From NCBI GenBank assembly GCA_035536775.1, contig DATLNM010000040.1:1-29959 (forward strand): DNA of 29,959 nt. The letters run 5' to 3'. Below the pieces are notes generated by a model, which was not told where the DNA came from, ran no database searches, and was given only the letters and a program-made list of their open reading frames with translations. The DNA is from DATLNM01 sp035536775. GTDB lineage: Bacteria; Actinomycetota; CADDZG01; WHSQ01. Position 1 is the first letter of the stretch. Each line of letters begins with the position of its first letter. The position numbers and the translations under genes are program-made. Positions 1 through 8,125 of this stretch are shown piece after piece.

Positions 1-737
1 TCGTCGATACCGGTGGGTATCCCGGTGCGGTTGCTCGCCCAACGGTGCCCGTGGAGGTGGAAAGTGTGGAACAGATCCCCATGTCCGATCACGACGAACT
101 CGACGGTCTCGCCCTGATTCGCCCTGAAGATCGGTGTGCGCGGTGCCGCCCTTAGGTTGATCGTCATCGCCGGACCCATCACGACGACGAACGGTTCCCG
201 GTCCGGAAGGGAATCCCCTTCACGGCGGACGATCAACGCTCCGAAGAGACCTGCATTCACGCCGCCGGTACCGTGAGGCCCTCCCATGCAGTGGTCGTGG
301 TAGTGCCAGTATCCGGCGGTGCCGGGCTCGACACTTCCGCTTTCGCGGCTTCGCGGGGGATGCGCCTCGAAGACGAAAGTTCTCGAACGCCCCGGCTGTA
401 CGCATCCGTCGTTGATCGGCGTTCCGTCGCTGGCAATCGTGTAGCCCACTCCGTGGGCGTGCATCCCAACCGGGCGGCCCGCGTCGTTGGTCAGCGTGAC
501 CGCGAGGCAATCACCTTCATACATCGAGAGGGTGGGGCCGGGGATGCTTGCGCTGTCGGGGGTGAGGCCGTACCCGATCCGGCCGTCCTTCAGCTTGGCT
601 GCGAACAGATTCGTCGCATCCGTTATGTCGTCACAGACCTGAGGCGGCGATGCCTGCCGGGGGGTCCCAGCGGCGGTCGGGATCGCGCCCGGCAGCGCGA
701 TTGGCAAGATGACCAAGGCGATCAGCAATCTCTTCAT
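1..737 (-). CDS. Multicopper oxidase, small two-domain laccase type (3' end outside window)
   Basis: Secreted copper oxidase that would couple oxidation of phenols or metal ions to reduction of oxygen to water. The first 245 residues are in the window. A signal peptide covers about residues 1-22. Copper ligands of the trinuclear centre are visible: HAHG at 93-96, the HYHDH group at 145-149 and HTFHLHGH at 224-231. These match the order in two-domain small laccases such as Streptomyces SLAC. The last motif, carrying the type 1 copper Cys and His, would lie beyond position 1. The ATG at 735-737 is preceded by a GGGGAGAG ribosome site. The gene follows a cupredoxin gene on the same strand, which suggests a shared role in extracellular copper redox chemistry. 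The family is clear; the substrate is not known. Confidence 0.85.
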   Translation of the reverse strand, partial: MKRLLIALVILPIALPGAIPTAAGTPRQASPPQVCDDITDATNLFAAKLKDGRIGYGLTPDSASIPGPTLSMYEGDCLAVTLTNDAGRPVGMHAHGVGYTIASDGTPINDGCVQPGRSRTFVFEAHPPRSRESGSVEPGTAGYWHYHDHCMGGPHGTGGVNAGLFGALIVRREGDSLPDREPFVVVMGPAMTINLRAAPRTPIFRANQGETVEFVVIGHGDLFHTFHLHGHRWASNRTGIPTGID

Positions 738-787
738 AACGACTCTCCCCCCGAAGCCGACTCCGCGCGGTTTGGCGTCCAAATGCA

Positions 788-815
788 GAAGGCGGCCCGA
801 TCTCGGACCGCCTTC
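788..815 (-). terminator. Hairpin between cupredoxin and multicopper oxidase genes
   Basis: Perfect 8-bp stem GAAGGCGG/CCGCCTTC around a 12-nt loop, just after the cupredoxin stop codon. On the minus strand it is followed only by a short ATTT, so it may attenuate rather than fully stop transcription into the oxidase gene. Confidence 0.45.
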
Positions 816-834
816 CGCGACATATACAGCCCGA

Positions 835-2088
835 CTATCTGACGATCACCTTTCCACTCATGCCCGGGCCGTGGATGAGGCAGAAGAACTTCCAGCCTTT
901 CCGGTCCGACGCCTTGGTGAACCTGACGTCGAAAGGCGCGGTCGACAACTGGAGGCCGCCACGGACACCAGAGTTCTCGAAATCAGAGTTGCCCGTGAAC
1001 GTCCCGTCACCCGTGACGTTCCACAGCGGAGAAGGAACATCGACCTCGAACTTCGAGAAGTCGCCACCACAAGGCGGAGCTGGGCCGAACTCGGCGGCAG
1101 TGTCGGGCCCCGGCCCACCGTCGCCGTCAGGATCGCACCACGGCGAGAACATCTGCTGCCCACGCTCGAGGCCCTCGGCGAACGACATGGTCGCGGTGTG
1201 GTGCTCGTAGATCAGCTCGTTGAAGTTGAACCTCACCGTCGCGCCCTTCGGGACCGATGTCCTGCGCGGGTACATGCCGTTGATGACTGCGCGGTGGTTG
1301 TCCACCCCGACGTAGACGTCGTAAACCTTTTGTCCTGTGGAGGTTACGTGACTACTCCGCGAATTCACGAGCTTCGCGTGCTGCGACTCGGCCCAGTCTT
1401 CGTCGGCCACAAGATTCGCAGCTCGCGCGCCATCGATCTCGGCCTGCGTCGTCGTCGCGACGCCATTCCCGACAACCGTGACCTTCATGAACATGTGAGG
1501 GTGGAGGAGGCAGAGTACCCAGAAGACGTCGCCTTCTTTCGCATCGATCGTGGCTGAGAACGTGACCGGTTGATCGCTTTCGCCCTGAGGTGTTCCCGAG
1601 TTGAGCAAAGAGCCGTTATAAGTGCACGGGTTGGCCGTGGTTCCGCAAGACGGGTCGGTAGGACGGTCGACCGCCGGGTTGGCCTTCACTGACGGCTTAT
1701 CAGTGGTCCCTCCGTCGGGGGAGGTGTCGTCTGGGTCAGGCACGAGGATCGAGTAGGGGCTCGTGACCCCCGGCGTGTTCGACTGGATCCAGTGGAACAG
1801 GTCCGTCCCAAGTGGAAGGAAAGTGGCGGTGTGGAACCCCTGGAAATCGAAGGTGATCGTGTCACCGTCGTGAACCCTGAGGTTCGGAGCCTGGAACCGC
1901 ATAGATTCCCCGCTGCGACATCCCTTGAACGTTTCTGGGTCACACTTCGCTCCGACGCCGAAGTGACCCCCCACTTGCACGGTCAGCGTGCCGTTGTGGT
2001 TCGCGACCGCGGTCGTAGTCGGGACGGCAAGGCCTGCCATCAGGGCGAAGCCGACCAACATTGAGCCATATCTGTACCGCGATCTCAT
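835..2088 (-). CDS. Secreted protein with two cupredoxin (plastocyanin-like) domains
   Basis: A 417-aa exported protein with a signal peptide at about 1-29 and two copper-binding beta-sandwich domains. Domain 1 (about 35-206) has a candidate His ligand H86 and a C-terminal cluster C193-x2-H196 followed by Met 199 or 201. Domain 2 (about 255-417) has H296/H297 and C403-x2-H406-x3-M410. This His...Cys-His-Met pattern is that of type 1 blue copper sites; the Cys-to-Met spacing is slightly shorter than in plastocyanin. It may carry electrons to or from the multicopper oxidase encoded next downstream. The ATG has an AGGAGG site 5 nt upstream. The exact partner and physiological electron donor cannot be told from the sequence. 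Confidence 0.8.
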   Translation of the reverse strand: MRSRYRYGSMLVGFALMAGLAVPTTTAVANHNGTLTVQVGGHFGVGAKCDPETFKGCRSGESMRFQAPNLRVHDGDTITFDFQGFHTATFLPLGTDLFHWIQSNTPGVTSPYSILVPDPDDTSPDGGTTDKPSVKANPAVDRPTDPSCGTTANPCTYNGSLLNSGTPQGESDQPVTFSATIDAKEGDVFWVLCLLHPHMFMKVTVVGNGVATTTQAEIDGARAANLVADEDWAESQHAKLVNSRSSHVTSTGQKVYDVYVGVDNHRAVINGMYPRRTSVPKGATVRFNFNELIYEHHTATMSFAEGLERGQQMFSPWCDPDGDGGPGPDTAAEFGPAPPCGGDFSKFEVDVPSPLWNVTGDGTFTGNSDFENSGVRGGLQLSTAPFDVRFTKASDRKGWKFFCLIHGPGMSGKVIVR

Positions 2089-2112
2089 GCGACCTCCTGC
2101 GTCGTCCTGGCG

Positions 2113-2125
2113 AATTGTGGCAATT
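2113..2125. promoter_or_regulatory. Inverted repeat upstream of the cupredoxin gene (possible operator)
   Basis: AATTG-TGG-CAATT is a perfect 5-bp inverted repeat about 25 bp before the cupredoxin ATG. A weak minus-strand promoter candidate, TAGACA at 2146-2151 and TCAAAT at 2123-2128 with 17 bp between, ends inside it. Operator function is inferred from position only. Confidence 0.3.
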
Positions 2126-2136
2126 TGACTCGATAT

Positions 2137-2160
2137 ATGGCGGCGTGTCTAGGCCGCCAT
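2137..2160. terminator. Perfect inverted repeat between the LuxR-type gene and the cupredoxin gene
   Basis: ATGGCGGC and GCCGCCAT form an 8-bp stem with an 8-nt loop. It could end leftward transcripts coming out of the regulator gene, or act at the cupredoxin promoter, whose candidate -35 lies in the loop. There is no U tract, so the terminator call is tentative. Confidence 0.35.
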
Positions 2161-2292
2161 GAGGATCGGCCAAGCCGTCATGTCCTCCCAAATAGCGCCG
2201 CGGGTGAGGTCATCGATGAAGAGCCCGTCGAGCCACGTGCGCGACCATCGACGTGACGCCCAGGCTGGAACTACCAATACACGTACTTTTGT

Positions 2293-2336
2293 TGGAGCGG
2301 GCGACCAGATCCGAACTGGCGACCTCACCTTGGCAA
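2293..2336 (-). repeat. Degenerate 3' half of tRNA-Gly (candidate outer attachment site)
   Basis: This stretch repeats the 3' part of the intact tRNA-Gly(GCC) at 8718-8792 (CCA end, acceptor strand, T arm, variable region, anticodon region) in the same orientation. It has one substitution in the T loop and one missing base before the anticodon stem, and similarity ends after GGCAA. The 5' half is absent, so it cannot make a tRNA. Such partial copies are what integration into a tRNA 3' end leaves at the distal end of an element; the mismatches suggest an older event. Confidence 0.75.
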
Positions 2337-2367
2337 AGGGCGGATCCTTCTCACCTGCCGAACTCGA

Positions 2368-4581
2368 CTATCTACTCAGCTCCGGCTCGCGCAGGTACCA
2401 GGTGGCGATCTGGAGGCGGGAGTTGAGGTTCAGCGCTTTGAGGATGTTCTCCACGTGTCGCTCGGCGGTGTGCTCTGAGATCACCAGCTCAGCGGCGATC
2501 TCACGGTTCGTGTGGCCTGCGGCGATGAGTTCGACCACTTCGTGCTGGCGGCGGGTTAGCGCTGTGATACCGCTGGCGGCGGAACGCTCCTTGAGGGTCT
2601 CTGCCGCAAGCGCGAGTGCCGCGTCATCGCCCAGGCGGTGGCCGGCTTGATGTAGTTGTTCGAAGTGACGGTTGCCGAGCGCCTTGCGGCAGCGTCCTGC
2701 GCACGCCGACAGTTCTTCTTGGCTAACGGTGTTGGTGCGCCCGCCGCGGCGTTGGAACATGCCGTCGGAGGCTCCGACCAGGCGCGCGGCGGAGTCCCAG
2801 TCGTTGCGCGCGGCGGCAACCGCGGCCGCCATGACAACTTGCACCGCGGCATTCCACCCGCCGCCGAACTGGCGTAAGAGGCTGATGGCCTCGCGCAGGA
2901 GTTTGGCGGCTTGGTCTACGTCACCGTCGGCGAGGGCCAGATGAGACAGAGCGGCGAGCGGCCCGGACAGGCACATGGGGTCGCCCATGCGCCGGGCGGC
3001 CTCGACGCGCCGCTCGTTTCCTCGCCAGCGACGCTCTGTTTCACCCGCGAAGAGGCCGACCAAAGTGTCGATCGCCGCAGCGAGCCACGCTGCAAAATCG
3101 GGCGCATCGCAGCCCTCGAACCCTTGGGCCATCTCGACGGCAAATCGGTCCCGATCCTTGGGGGTGCCGGCGAGCGCGGCCGGGATCCCCAGCAGAGCCC
3201 GCGCTGTCCCAGCAGCGAGTGGGTCGGCGTCACCGAGCGCAAGCAGGCAGATGTCAAGGCGTCGCTGCTGTGCGCGCTCGGGGTCGCCAAACATGACGTC
3301 GGCCAGCCCCAGCGCTATACCTGCCCGGGCCGAGTGGAAGGTCGGTTGCCCGGCGTTGACCGGTTCGGCCGCCCGTTCGAGCCACAAACGACATTCAGCC
3401 GCGCGCCCCTCGAAGTACAGCCACCACCAGTGCAGCCGCGCAACCAGGCGTGTGGCGTCGGGTGACAGGGCGACCTCACCACGCCCGTACTCCAGCGCAG
3501 CCAGCAGGTTCGGGTAATCGGCCACCAGCCGACGATGCCAGCGTACCGAGTCGCCGGTCCTTAGCGGCTCCTCAGACTCCTCCGCAAGGTCGGCGAAATG
3601 CGCCACATGGCGCTCGATGTATCGCTCGCGTTCCCCCGCGAGCTCGAGGCGCTCGGCTGCGAACTGGCGTACCACCTCGAGCAGGTCATAGCGCCCTGTG
3701 CCCGGATCCCGCGCGACCACCAGCGATCTGCGAACGAGACGTCGCAACGTGTTCTGCGCGTCGATCCCGTCGCTCGAGCAGACCTGCGCGACGGAGTTGA
3801 TCGCAAACCCACCGGCGAAGACCGAGAGCCGCCGCAGCACGGTGCGCTCCTCATCATCGAGCAGGTCGTGACTCCAGGCCAGGGCCGATCGAAGGGTGAC
3901 GTGCCGTGGTCGCGCCCCGCCTCTACCGCCCATGTCCAGCGCGTGCGACAGGTTCTCAGCGAGATCCGCGAGTGTTATCGGCCCCACCAGAGCTGCGGCC
4001 AGCTCGAGCGCCAGCGGGATGCCGTCCAGCGTGCCGGCGATCTGTTGGACAAGCGCTTCATCAGCGCCCGCCTCCCACGCCGGATCTCGCTCGCGCACCC
4101 GCTCGGCGAACAGTTCCCGCGCAGCCTCATCGGCCAGCGGACCGACCGCGAACTGGGACTCGCCGGGCAGAGCTAATGGTTCGCGGCTTGTGACCAAGAC
4201 CCCGGCACCGGGGCAGTCACGCACGAGCGGCGCCACCAGATCGCGCACTGCCTCGATGACATGCTCCGCGTTGTCGACGACGACGAGCATCTGGCGCCGC
4301 TCGACCGCAGCCACGATCGCCTCAGCCGGCGTTCGTTCCCCCGGGTCGCTGATGCCGAGCGCGCGATGGAACGCCGTCGCGACACCATCAACCGATCGAA
4401 TAGCGGCAAGATCCACCCAGGCCGTGCCGTCGCGAAACCTCGCCTCGGCCACCTCGACGGCGGCGGCTGCCAAGCTCGTCTTGCCAACTCCCCCGACGCC
4501 GGTCAGCGTTACGAGCGGGCTCGCGTCCAGTCGCGCTGCCACATGCGCCAGATCTGACTCACGCCCAATCAGGCGGACCAT
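2368..4581 (-). CDS. STAND ATPase (NB-ARC-like) with C-terminal LuxR HTH, transcriptional regulator
   Basis: A 737-aa signalling regulator. The N-terminal NTPase has a P-loop GVGGVGKT at 28-35, a Walker B segment MLVVVDN at 98-104, a VLVTSREPL sensor-like motif at about 128-136 and a GIPLALELAA (GLPL-like) motif near 190. A helical, tetratricopeptide-like middle follows. The last ~65 residues are a LuxR/GerE helix-turn-helix beginning LTRRQHEVVELIAAGHTNRE. Proteins of this plan bind ATP and a ligand through the central repeats and then activate transcription. It lies inside the putative island and is transcribed toward its outer border; its target genes are unknown. There is no clear ribosome site before the ATG at 4579-4581. 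The 77 bp separating it from the BNR gene allow co-transcription. Confidence 0.88.
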   Translation of the reverse strand: MVRLIGRESDLAHVAARLDASPLVTLTGVGGVGKTSLAAAAVEVAEARFRDGTAWVDLAAIRSVDGVATAFHRALGISDPGERTPAEAIVAAVERRQMLVVVDNAEHVIEAVRDLVAPLVRDCPGAGVLVTSREPLALPGESQFAVGPLADEAARELFAERVRERDPAWEAGADEALVQQIAGTLDGIPLALELAAALVGPITLADLAENLSHALDMGGRGGARPRHVTLRSALAWSHDLLDDEERTVLRRLSVFAGGFAINSVAQVCSSDGIDAQNTLRRLVRRSLVVARDPGTGRYDLLEVVRQFAAERLELAGERERYIERHVAHFADLAEESEEPLRTGDSVRWHRRLVADYPNLLAALEYGRGEVALSPDATRLVARLHWWWLYFEGRAAECRLWLERAAEPVNAGQPTFHSARAGIALGLADVMFGDPERAQQRRLDICLLALGDADPLAAGTARALLGIPAALAGTPKDRDRFAVEMAQGFEGCDAPDFAAWLAAAIDTLVGLFAGETERRWRGNERRVEAARRMGDPMCLSGPLAALSHLALADGDVDQAAKLLREAISLLRQFGGGWNAAVQVVMAAAVAAARNDWDSAARLVGASDGMFQRRGGRTNTVSQEELSACAGRCRKALGNRHFEQLHQAGHRLGDDAALALAAETLKERSAASGITALTRRQHEVVELIAAGHTNREIAAELVISEHTAERHVENILKALNLNSRLQIATWYLREPELSR

Positions 4582-4658
4582 CGGCCGAGCTTACCGGCGG
4601 CGCAACCGTCAGCCAGGCGCACGTGTCCAGACGACACGGCGCCCGCGGTCAGCGCGGT

Positions 4659-6590
4659 TCAGCACATGGGGTAACTGCGCTTGAAGCGTGCCTCTCGCCC
4701 GCGTTTTGTGCGCGCGAGGACCCGGATCGTGACCCGGTCGCCTTGGAAGCGGCTTAGGTCGATGGTTGCGAACAGTTGGCCGTCGCGACGGGCGGCTGTC
4801 ACCGTGTGCCCGGCGGCGAAGACGCGAGCGCTGCGTAGGCGCTTGCCGAGTGGGGCGCTCAGGCCGAGCGTGAAGCGGCGGCGTGGCGCGCACTCGGCTG
4901 GGGCGTTTCGGGGCGGCGGCAGCACGAGCGGCGGCTTGGCCGATTCGGGGAGCGGTCCGTACAGCGGCGGACCGCCTTTGAGTCGGGCGACGACGCCGAT
5001 TCCGATCGAGGCGCACGCCTCTTTCGGGTCCTCGCCGCAGGCGTCGACGAACGCGGCCCATGGGGTGCCGTCCGGCGCGATCTCCGTGTCGAGGAAGTCG
5101 TACTGCGCGCCGCAGCGCGTCGCTTCGCAGGTGCCGCCGCGCAGCAGCGGATCGCCGGGTGGGGTGACCGCTGCCGTAAGGAACACCGGGTCGGGCGACA
5201 GCGCGTCGACGGTCACGCTGATGTAACCGTCCCAGGTCGTGTTGTCGTACTCGCTCTCGTCGCGCGGCGGGTCGCCGGCGGCGGTCTCGCAGTCTGTCGG
5301 GGACAGGAAGGGAGGGAGGGGTCGCACGCAGAAGGGTCCGCCCGGCGAGTTGGTGGTGCCCACGTAGTTGACGGCGATCCGTCCGGGTGCCCCGGCATCC
5401 ACGAACGCACCCCAGGCTTCGTTGACCTTCGGCGGCGAGATGCGTACCGGCGCCGACCACGTCGCGCCGTGGTCGCGCGAGCTCACGAGGTAGGGAAGGC
5501 GGTCGACTGCGATCCATGTGTAGTACAGGTTGCCGGCGGTGTCGACGGCCATCGACGCCTCGTGGCCCAATATGCGGTCGCTCGCCACGCCGTTGTCTGC
5601 GACCTGGACGCGCTCCCACGTCGCGCCCTCGTCGTGGGAGATGGCAACGAACGGCTGCCCGCAGTAACCGCGTGGCAGGAAGATGGTCCCGGCCGCGTCC
5701 GCCACGCCGTGCCCAGTCCCGCCGTCGCAGTGGCCCGTCCCCAAGTAGCCACCGTCGGACGCAGGGTCTGGCCCGTACGGCGGCGCTCCGGTGCGCACGA
5801 ACGTGCGGCCGCCGTCGAGTGACTTCGAGCAGCCGGTGAGCGTGCTGAAGAACACAAGCGCGCCGCCGTCGTAGGCGCAGTAATAGATGACTTTCGGGTA
5901 GCCCGAGGTCGTGCTCGTGACCGGCTTGCCGGTCCACAGGTTCTGGTGGTCTGTGTGGTTGCACACGGTGCCCGTGCTGAAGGTGTCACCCTCGTCGTCG
6001 GACATGAACACCGCTGTGCACGGCGGGGTCAAGTGCATCTGGAACATCCGGCCGGTGGCGCGGTCGACGCGCAGGAACGGGTCCTGGCCAACCGGATCCT
6101 CCCTGCTGCCGGGAACCAGGTCCAGCTCCTGCCACGTGCGCCCCTGGTCGCGCGAGCGCAGGATCTTCGCCACCGCAGGGGCTATGAGGTCGCCGACGCC
6201 CATGTAGACGATCGTGCCGTCCTCGAAGATGCCCAACGTCGGCTCGACGGCCAGGTACCCCGTCGACCTTGTCTCGCCCGTGGGTGCGGCAGCTCCCGCG
6301 ATCAGGCGGCCGCCGGCATGCGCCACCCCGCGCTGTCCGACGCCGTCGCTGATCCCGGCACGGATGCGCTGCTGATCTGGGCTTTCGGGATGCTCGAACT
6401 CCGGAAACTCGAAGTCGAGGGAGTGCCCCTCGTGATGGGCCTCCTCGTGATGGGCCTCCTCGAGGAAGGCCTCCTCGTCCTCGCCTAGGGCGGAGCTTTC
6501 GGGACCGAACGCCCCGCCCACAAGCACCAGCGCGACCCCGAGAGCCGCGGCCCGCCTACCAACTTCGCCCAGCGACTTTCGGATTGACAT
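4659..6590 (-). CDS. Secreted Asp-box (BNR) repeat protein, sialidase-like propeller
   Basis: A 643-aa exported protein. The N terminus has a basic, hydrophobic signal at about 12-35. A short acidic His-rich stretch with two AHHE units follows at 46-56. Five Asp boxes of the S-x-D-x-G-x-T-W/F type occur at about 146-153, 197-204, 257-264, 318-325 and 371-378, the hallmark of sialidase-fold beta-propellers. No sialidase arginine triad was identified, so enzymatic activity is not claimed. The C-terminal ~85 residues form a separate basic beta-rich domain ending in Cys. The ATG at 6588-6590 follows GGAGGT at a 7-nt spacing. It is the first gene of a probable two-gene leftward unit with the STAND-LuxR gene. 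Confidence 0.8.
   Translation of the reverse strand: MSIRKSLGEVGRRAAALGVALVLVGGAFGPESSALGEDEEAFLEEAHHEEAHHEGHSLDFEFPEFEHPESPDQQRIRAGISDGVGQRGVAHAGGRLIAGAAAPTGETRSTGYLAVEPTLGIFEDGTIVYMGVGDLIAPAVAKILRSRDQGRTWQELDLVPGSREDPVGQDPFLRVDRATGRMFQMHLTPPCTAVFMSDDEGDTFSTGTVCNHTDHQNLWTGKPVTSTTSGYPKVIYYCAYDGGALVFFSTLTGCSKSLDGGRTFVRTGAPPYGPDPASDGGYLGTGHCDGGTGHGVADAAGTIFLPRGYCGQPFVAISHDEGATWERVQVADNGVASDRILGHEASMAVDTAGNLYYTWIAVDRLPYLVSSRDHGATWSAPVRISPPKVNEAWGAFVDAGAPGRIAVNYVGTTNSPGGPFCVRPLPPFLSPTDCETAAGDPPRDESEYDNTTWDGYISVTVDALSPDPVFLTAAVTPPGDPLLRGGTCEATRCGAQYDFLDTEIAPDGTPWAAFVDACGEDPKEACASIGIGVVARLKGGPPLYGPLPESAKPPLVLPPPRNAPAECAPRRRFTLGLSAPLGKRLRSARVFAAGHTVTAARRDGQLFATIDLSRFQGDRVTIRVLARTKRGREARFKRSYPMC
6431..6480. 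repeat. Short tandem repeat coding for the His/Glu-rich segment
   Basis: A TCGTGATGGGCCTCC unit is present twice in a row and then degenerates. It lies inside the BNR gene and encodes the repeated EEAHHE peptide, a pattern produced by slippage. Confidence 0.6.
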
Positions 6591-6917
6591 TCCGCATACC
6601 TCCAGCGCGCCCGTTACAGGCCCTCAGGCTATGAAGCAACCCTGCGGCCTGCCATCCCGGGAACTCCCTATCTTGGTTACGCGGCTAGGTGTTCGCCTGT
6701 AGAGGTGCCGCGAGTCGCGACGAGCTGCGCCAGAGTGCCCATTCAAGGCCCCGAAGACACGGCGCGGCGTAGGTCGGGTTCGAACCGTCGCGGTCTCGAT
6801 GTCGACCAAGCAAGAGAGGGGCTTCGCTCCCTCCTGTTCTGCCACTAAATGCGAGACGCGAAAGCGAAGCGTCAGTGTTTCAGCTCGCCCACAGTTGGAT
6901 GCTTTGCGCCGCCGACG
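6591..6917. other. 327-bp intergenic stretch
   Basis: No convincing gene. Open frames here on either strand lack ribosome sites and recognisable protein character. A small GAGGG/CCCTC hairpin lies near 6817-6835. The GGTTCGAACC sequence near 6778 resembles a tRNA T-loop core but no acceptor or anticodon arm fits around it. The promoter of the BNR gene should lie at the left end. Confidence 0.5.
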
Positions 6918-7439
6918 TCAGTGTCGGGCAGAGGGGGGCAGCGATCGCAGGAAGGTTGCCGAGACTGTGCCTATCGTCGCCAGGCCTGGGTGGCAGTGGA
7001 GCGCGACGAACGGCTCTCCAACATTCACGTAGACCATGACCGGACGTCCGCCTCGGATGGGCACCGGCGAGCTTGTCGCGCCGCAGAAGGGGTGGAGATC
7101 GTTGAAGCCCCCGACGTAATCCTGCATGACCCGGGGGGGCTTGACCCATATGTACCCGGCGACGGGAAGCCCCGATCGATCTTCGATCTCAACGGATATG
7201 TATCTCTCCCCTTTCTTGGTGGCCAGCCGCACGCAATTGGGACTGGAAGGGCGCCAGCCACGGACGACGGAACAGCTGGGCGGCGGCATCCCAGGGGTCC
7301 CGGCAGGGATCACGCCATACCCGGTCTTCTTGGTTCGCTCGACGCGCGTGTCTGCCTCGTCCCCGTACGACACCGGGCTCATCATGACGACGAGCACGAC
7401 CGCCATCAGGGGTGCGATGTGCCTCACCATCCTCGGCAT
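6918..7439 (-). CDS. Small secreted protein of unknown function
   Basis: A 173-aa protein with an N-terminal signal sequence (MPRMVRHIAPLMAVVLVVMM, then a small-residue region to about residue 26). Four cysteines (in PSCSVV, SPNCVR, HPFCGA and LHCHPG) could form disulfides outside the cell. I recognise no family. The ATG at 7437-7439 has a GGGAG ribosome site 7 nt upstream. The open frame runs 112 codons further upstream, but that extension reads through the tRNA fragment at 7646-7693 and a terminator-like hairpin, so it is not coding. It is the third leftward gene inside the putative island. Confidence 0.65.
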   Translation of the reverse strand: MPRMVRHIAPLMAVVLVVMMSPVSYGDEADTRVERTKKTGYGVIPAGTPGMPPPSCSVVRGWRPSSPNCVRLATKKGERYISVEIEDRSGLPVAGYIWVKPPRVMQDYVGGFNDLHPFCGATSSPVPIRGGRPVMVYVNVGEPFVALHCHPGLATIGTVSATFLRSLPPSARH

Positions 7440-7607
7440 TACTGACTCCCTTCGTTCCACGGGTCGGGGCTTTTGCCTCTGAGCAGGGGCCTGTTCTCGT
7501 GTCTGTTGAAGGTAGGGGAGGTGGCGGCACAAGACATCTACCGGGTGGTAGAGGTTTTGGGAACCGGCCGGGGTGAGCCCGGCATTCGCGCCGCTTCCCG
7601 GGAACAG

Positions 7608-7630
7608 AAAAGGGGCCGACAAACGGCCCC
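7608..7630 (-). terminator. Rho-independent terminator behind the tRNA fragment
   Basis: The stem GGGGCCG/CGGCCCC has a 5-nt loop and is followed on the minus strand by TTTTCTG. It sits 15 bp beyond the CCA end of the tRNA fragment, just as a similar hairpin sits beyond the intact tRNA. This suggests a piece of the original tRNA downstream region was kept. Confidence 0.65.
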
Positions 7631-7645
7631 TGACCTGCGCTTTAC

Positions 7646-7693
7646 TGGAGCGGGCGACCAGATTCGAACTGGCGACCCTCACCTTGGCAAGGT
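7646..7693 (-). repeat. Exact 48-bp copy of the tRNA-Gly 3' part (candidate inner attachment site)
   Basis: All 48 bases equal 8718-8765, from the CCA end through the T arm and the anticodon loop to part of the 5' strand of the anticodon stem; identity then stops abruptly. The orientation is the same as the intact gene. The 5' half of a tRNA is missing. A perfect direct repeat of a tRNA 3' end at 1.07 kb distance is typical of an attL/attR pair, and the lack of mismatches suggests a more recent event than the copy at 2293. Confidence 0.85.
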
Positions 7694-8125
7694 TACGTAG
7701 GCGTGAGAACGTTCGTTCGCTAGCACGCCTGCAGGAGTCGATATGTGCAGCTTGACCTGCACGTTTGTCAGCCAATAGCAGCGCAACGTTTCGCGTCGTT
7801 TTTCAAACTCTCGCGGCCATCTCGCGGCCACAAGTCAGTATCCCCGTGATGTTTGTGGCCCCGAGGAGCTGAAGATCTCGCTACAGACACGCGGGTTGCT
7901 AACGGGGCTTTGACTCCCCTCACCCACTCGAGGATCCCGTGGCTGGAGATCTACGTGAAGAGTCGTCTGCCACACATTCGATGAGCACCTCGACGACTTG
8001 CGGATCGAAAGCGAACAAGGTCCGTCCAGAGCGGGCGACGAGCTCGCATCTCGCCACCCCCCACCCAGCGCGTAATAGAGTCGAATAGGGCTCGCCTGCA
8101 TCGAAGAACTCCTGGGGGACGAAGG
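7694..8125. other. 432-bp stretch without a supported gene, possible remnant of integration module
   Basis: No convincing reading frame. It contains a near-consensus LexA box at 7706-7719 (AGAAC-GTTC-GTTCG) and two copies of CTCGCGGCCA with an 11-bp period at 7810-7830. An integrase gene would normally lie near here in a tRNA-borne element; none can be recognised. Confidence 0.4.
7810..7830. repeat. Two CTCGCGGCCA units, 11-bp period
   Basis: Adjacent 10-bp direct repeats separated by one base, so their starts are one helical turn apart. The spacing suits cooperative protein binding, for instance an integrase arm site, but no protein can be assigned. Confidence 0.4.

Noticed and set aside
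2159..2650. Rightward frame across the outer tRNA fragment
   Set aside because: The peptide GDQIRTGDLTLAKG is simply the tRNA fragment translated, and the rest is antisense to the STAND-LuxR gene.
4609..5964. 451-codon Arg-rich leftward frame
   Set aside because: Shadow of the BNR gene in another frame; extreme Arg content and no domain character.
6775..6850. Possible tRNA suggested by GGTTCGAACC
   Set aside because: No acceptor stem, anticodon arm or D arm can be fitted around the T-loop-like core on either strand.
7440..7775. N-terminal extension of the 173-aa secreted protein gene
   Set aside because: The extension reads through the tRNA-Gly 3' fragment and a terminator hairpin; the true start with ribosome site and signal peptide is at 7439.
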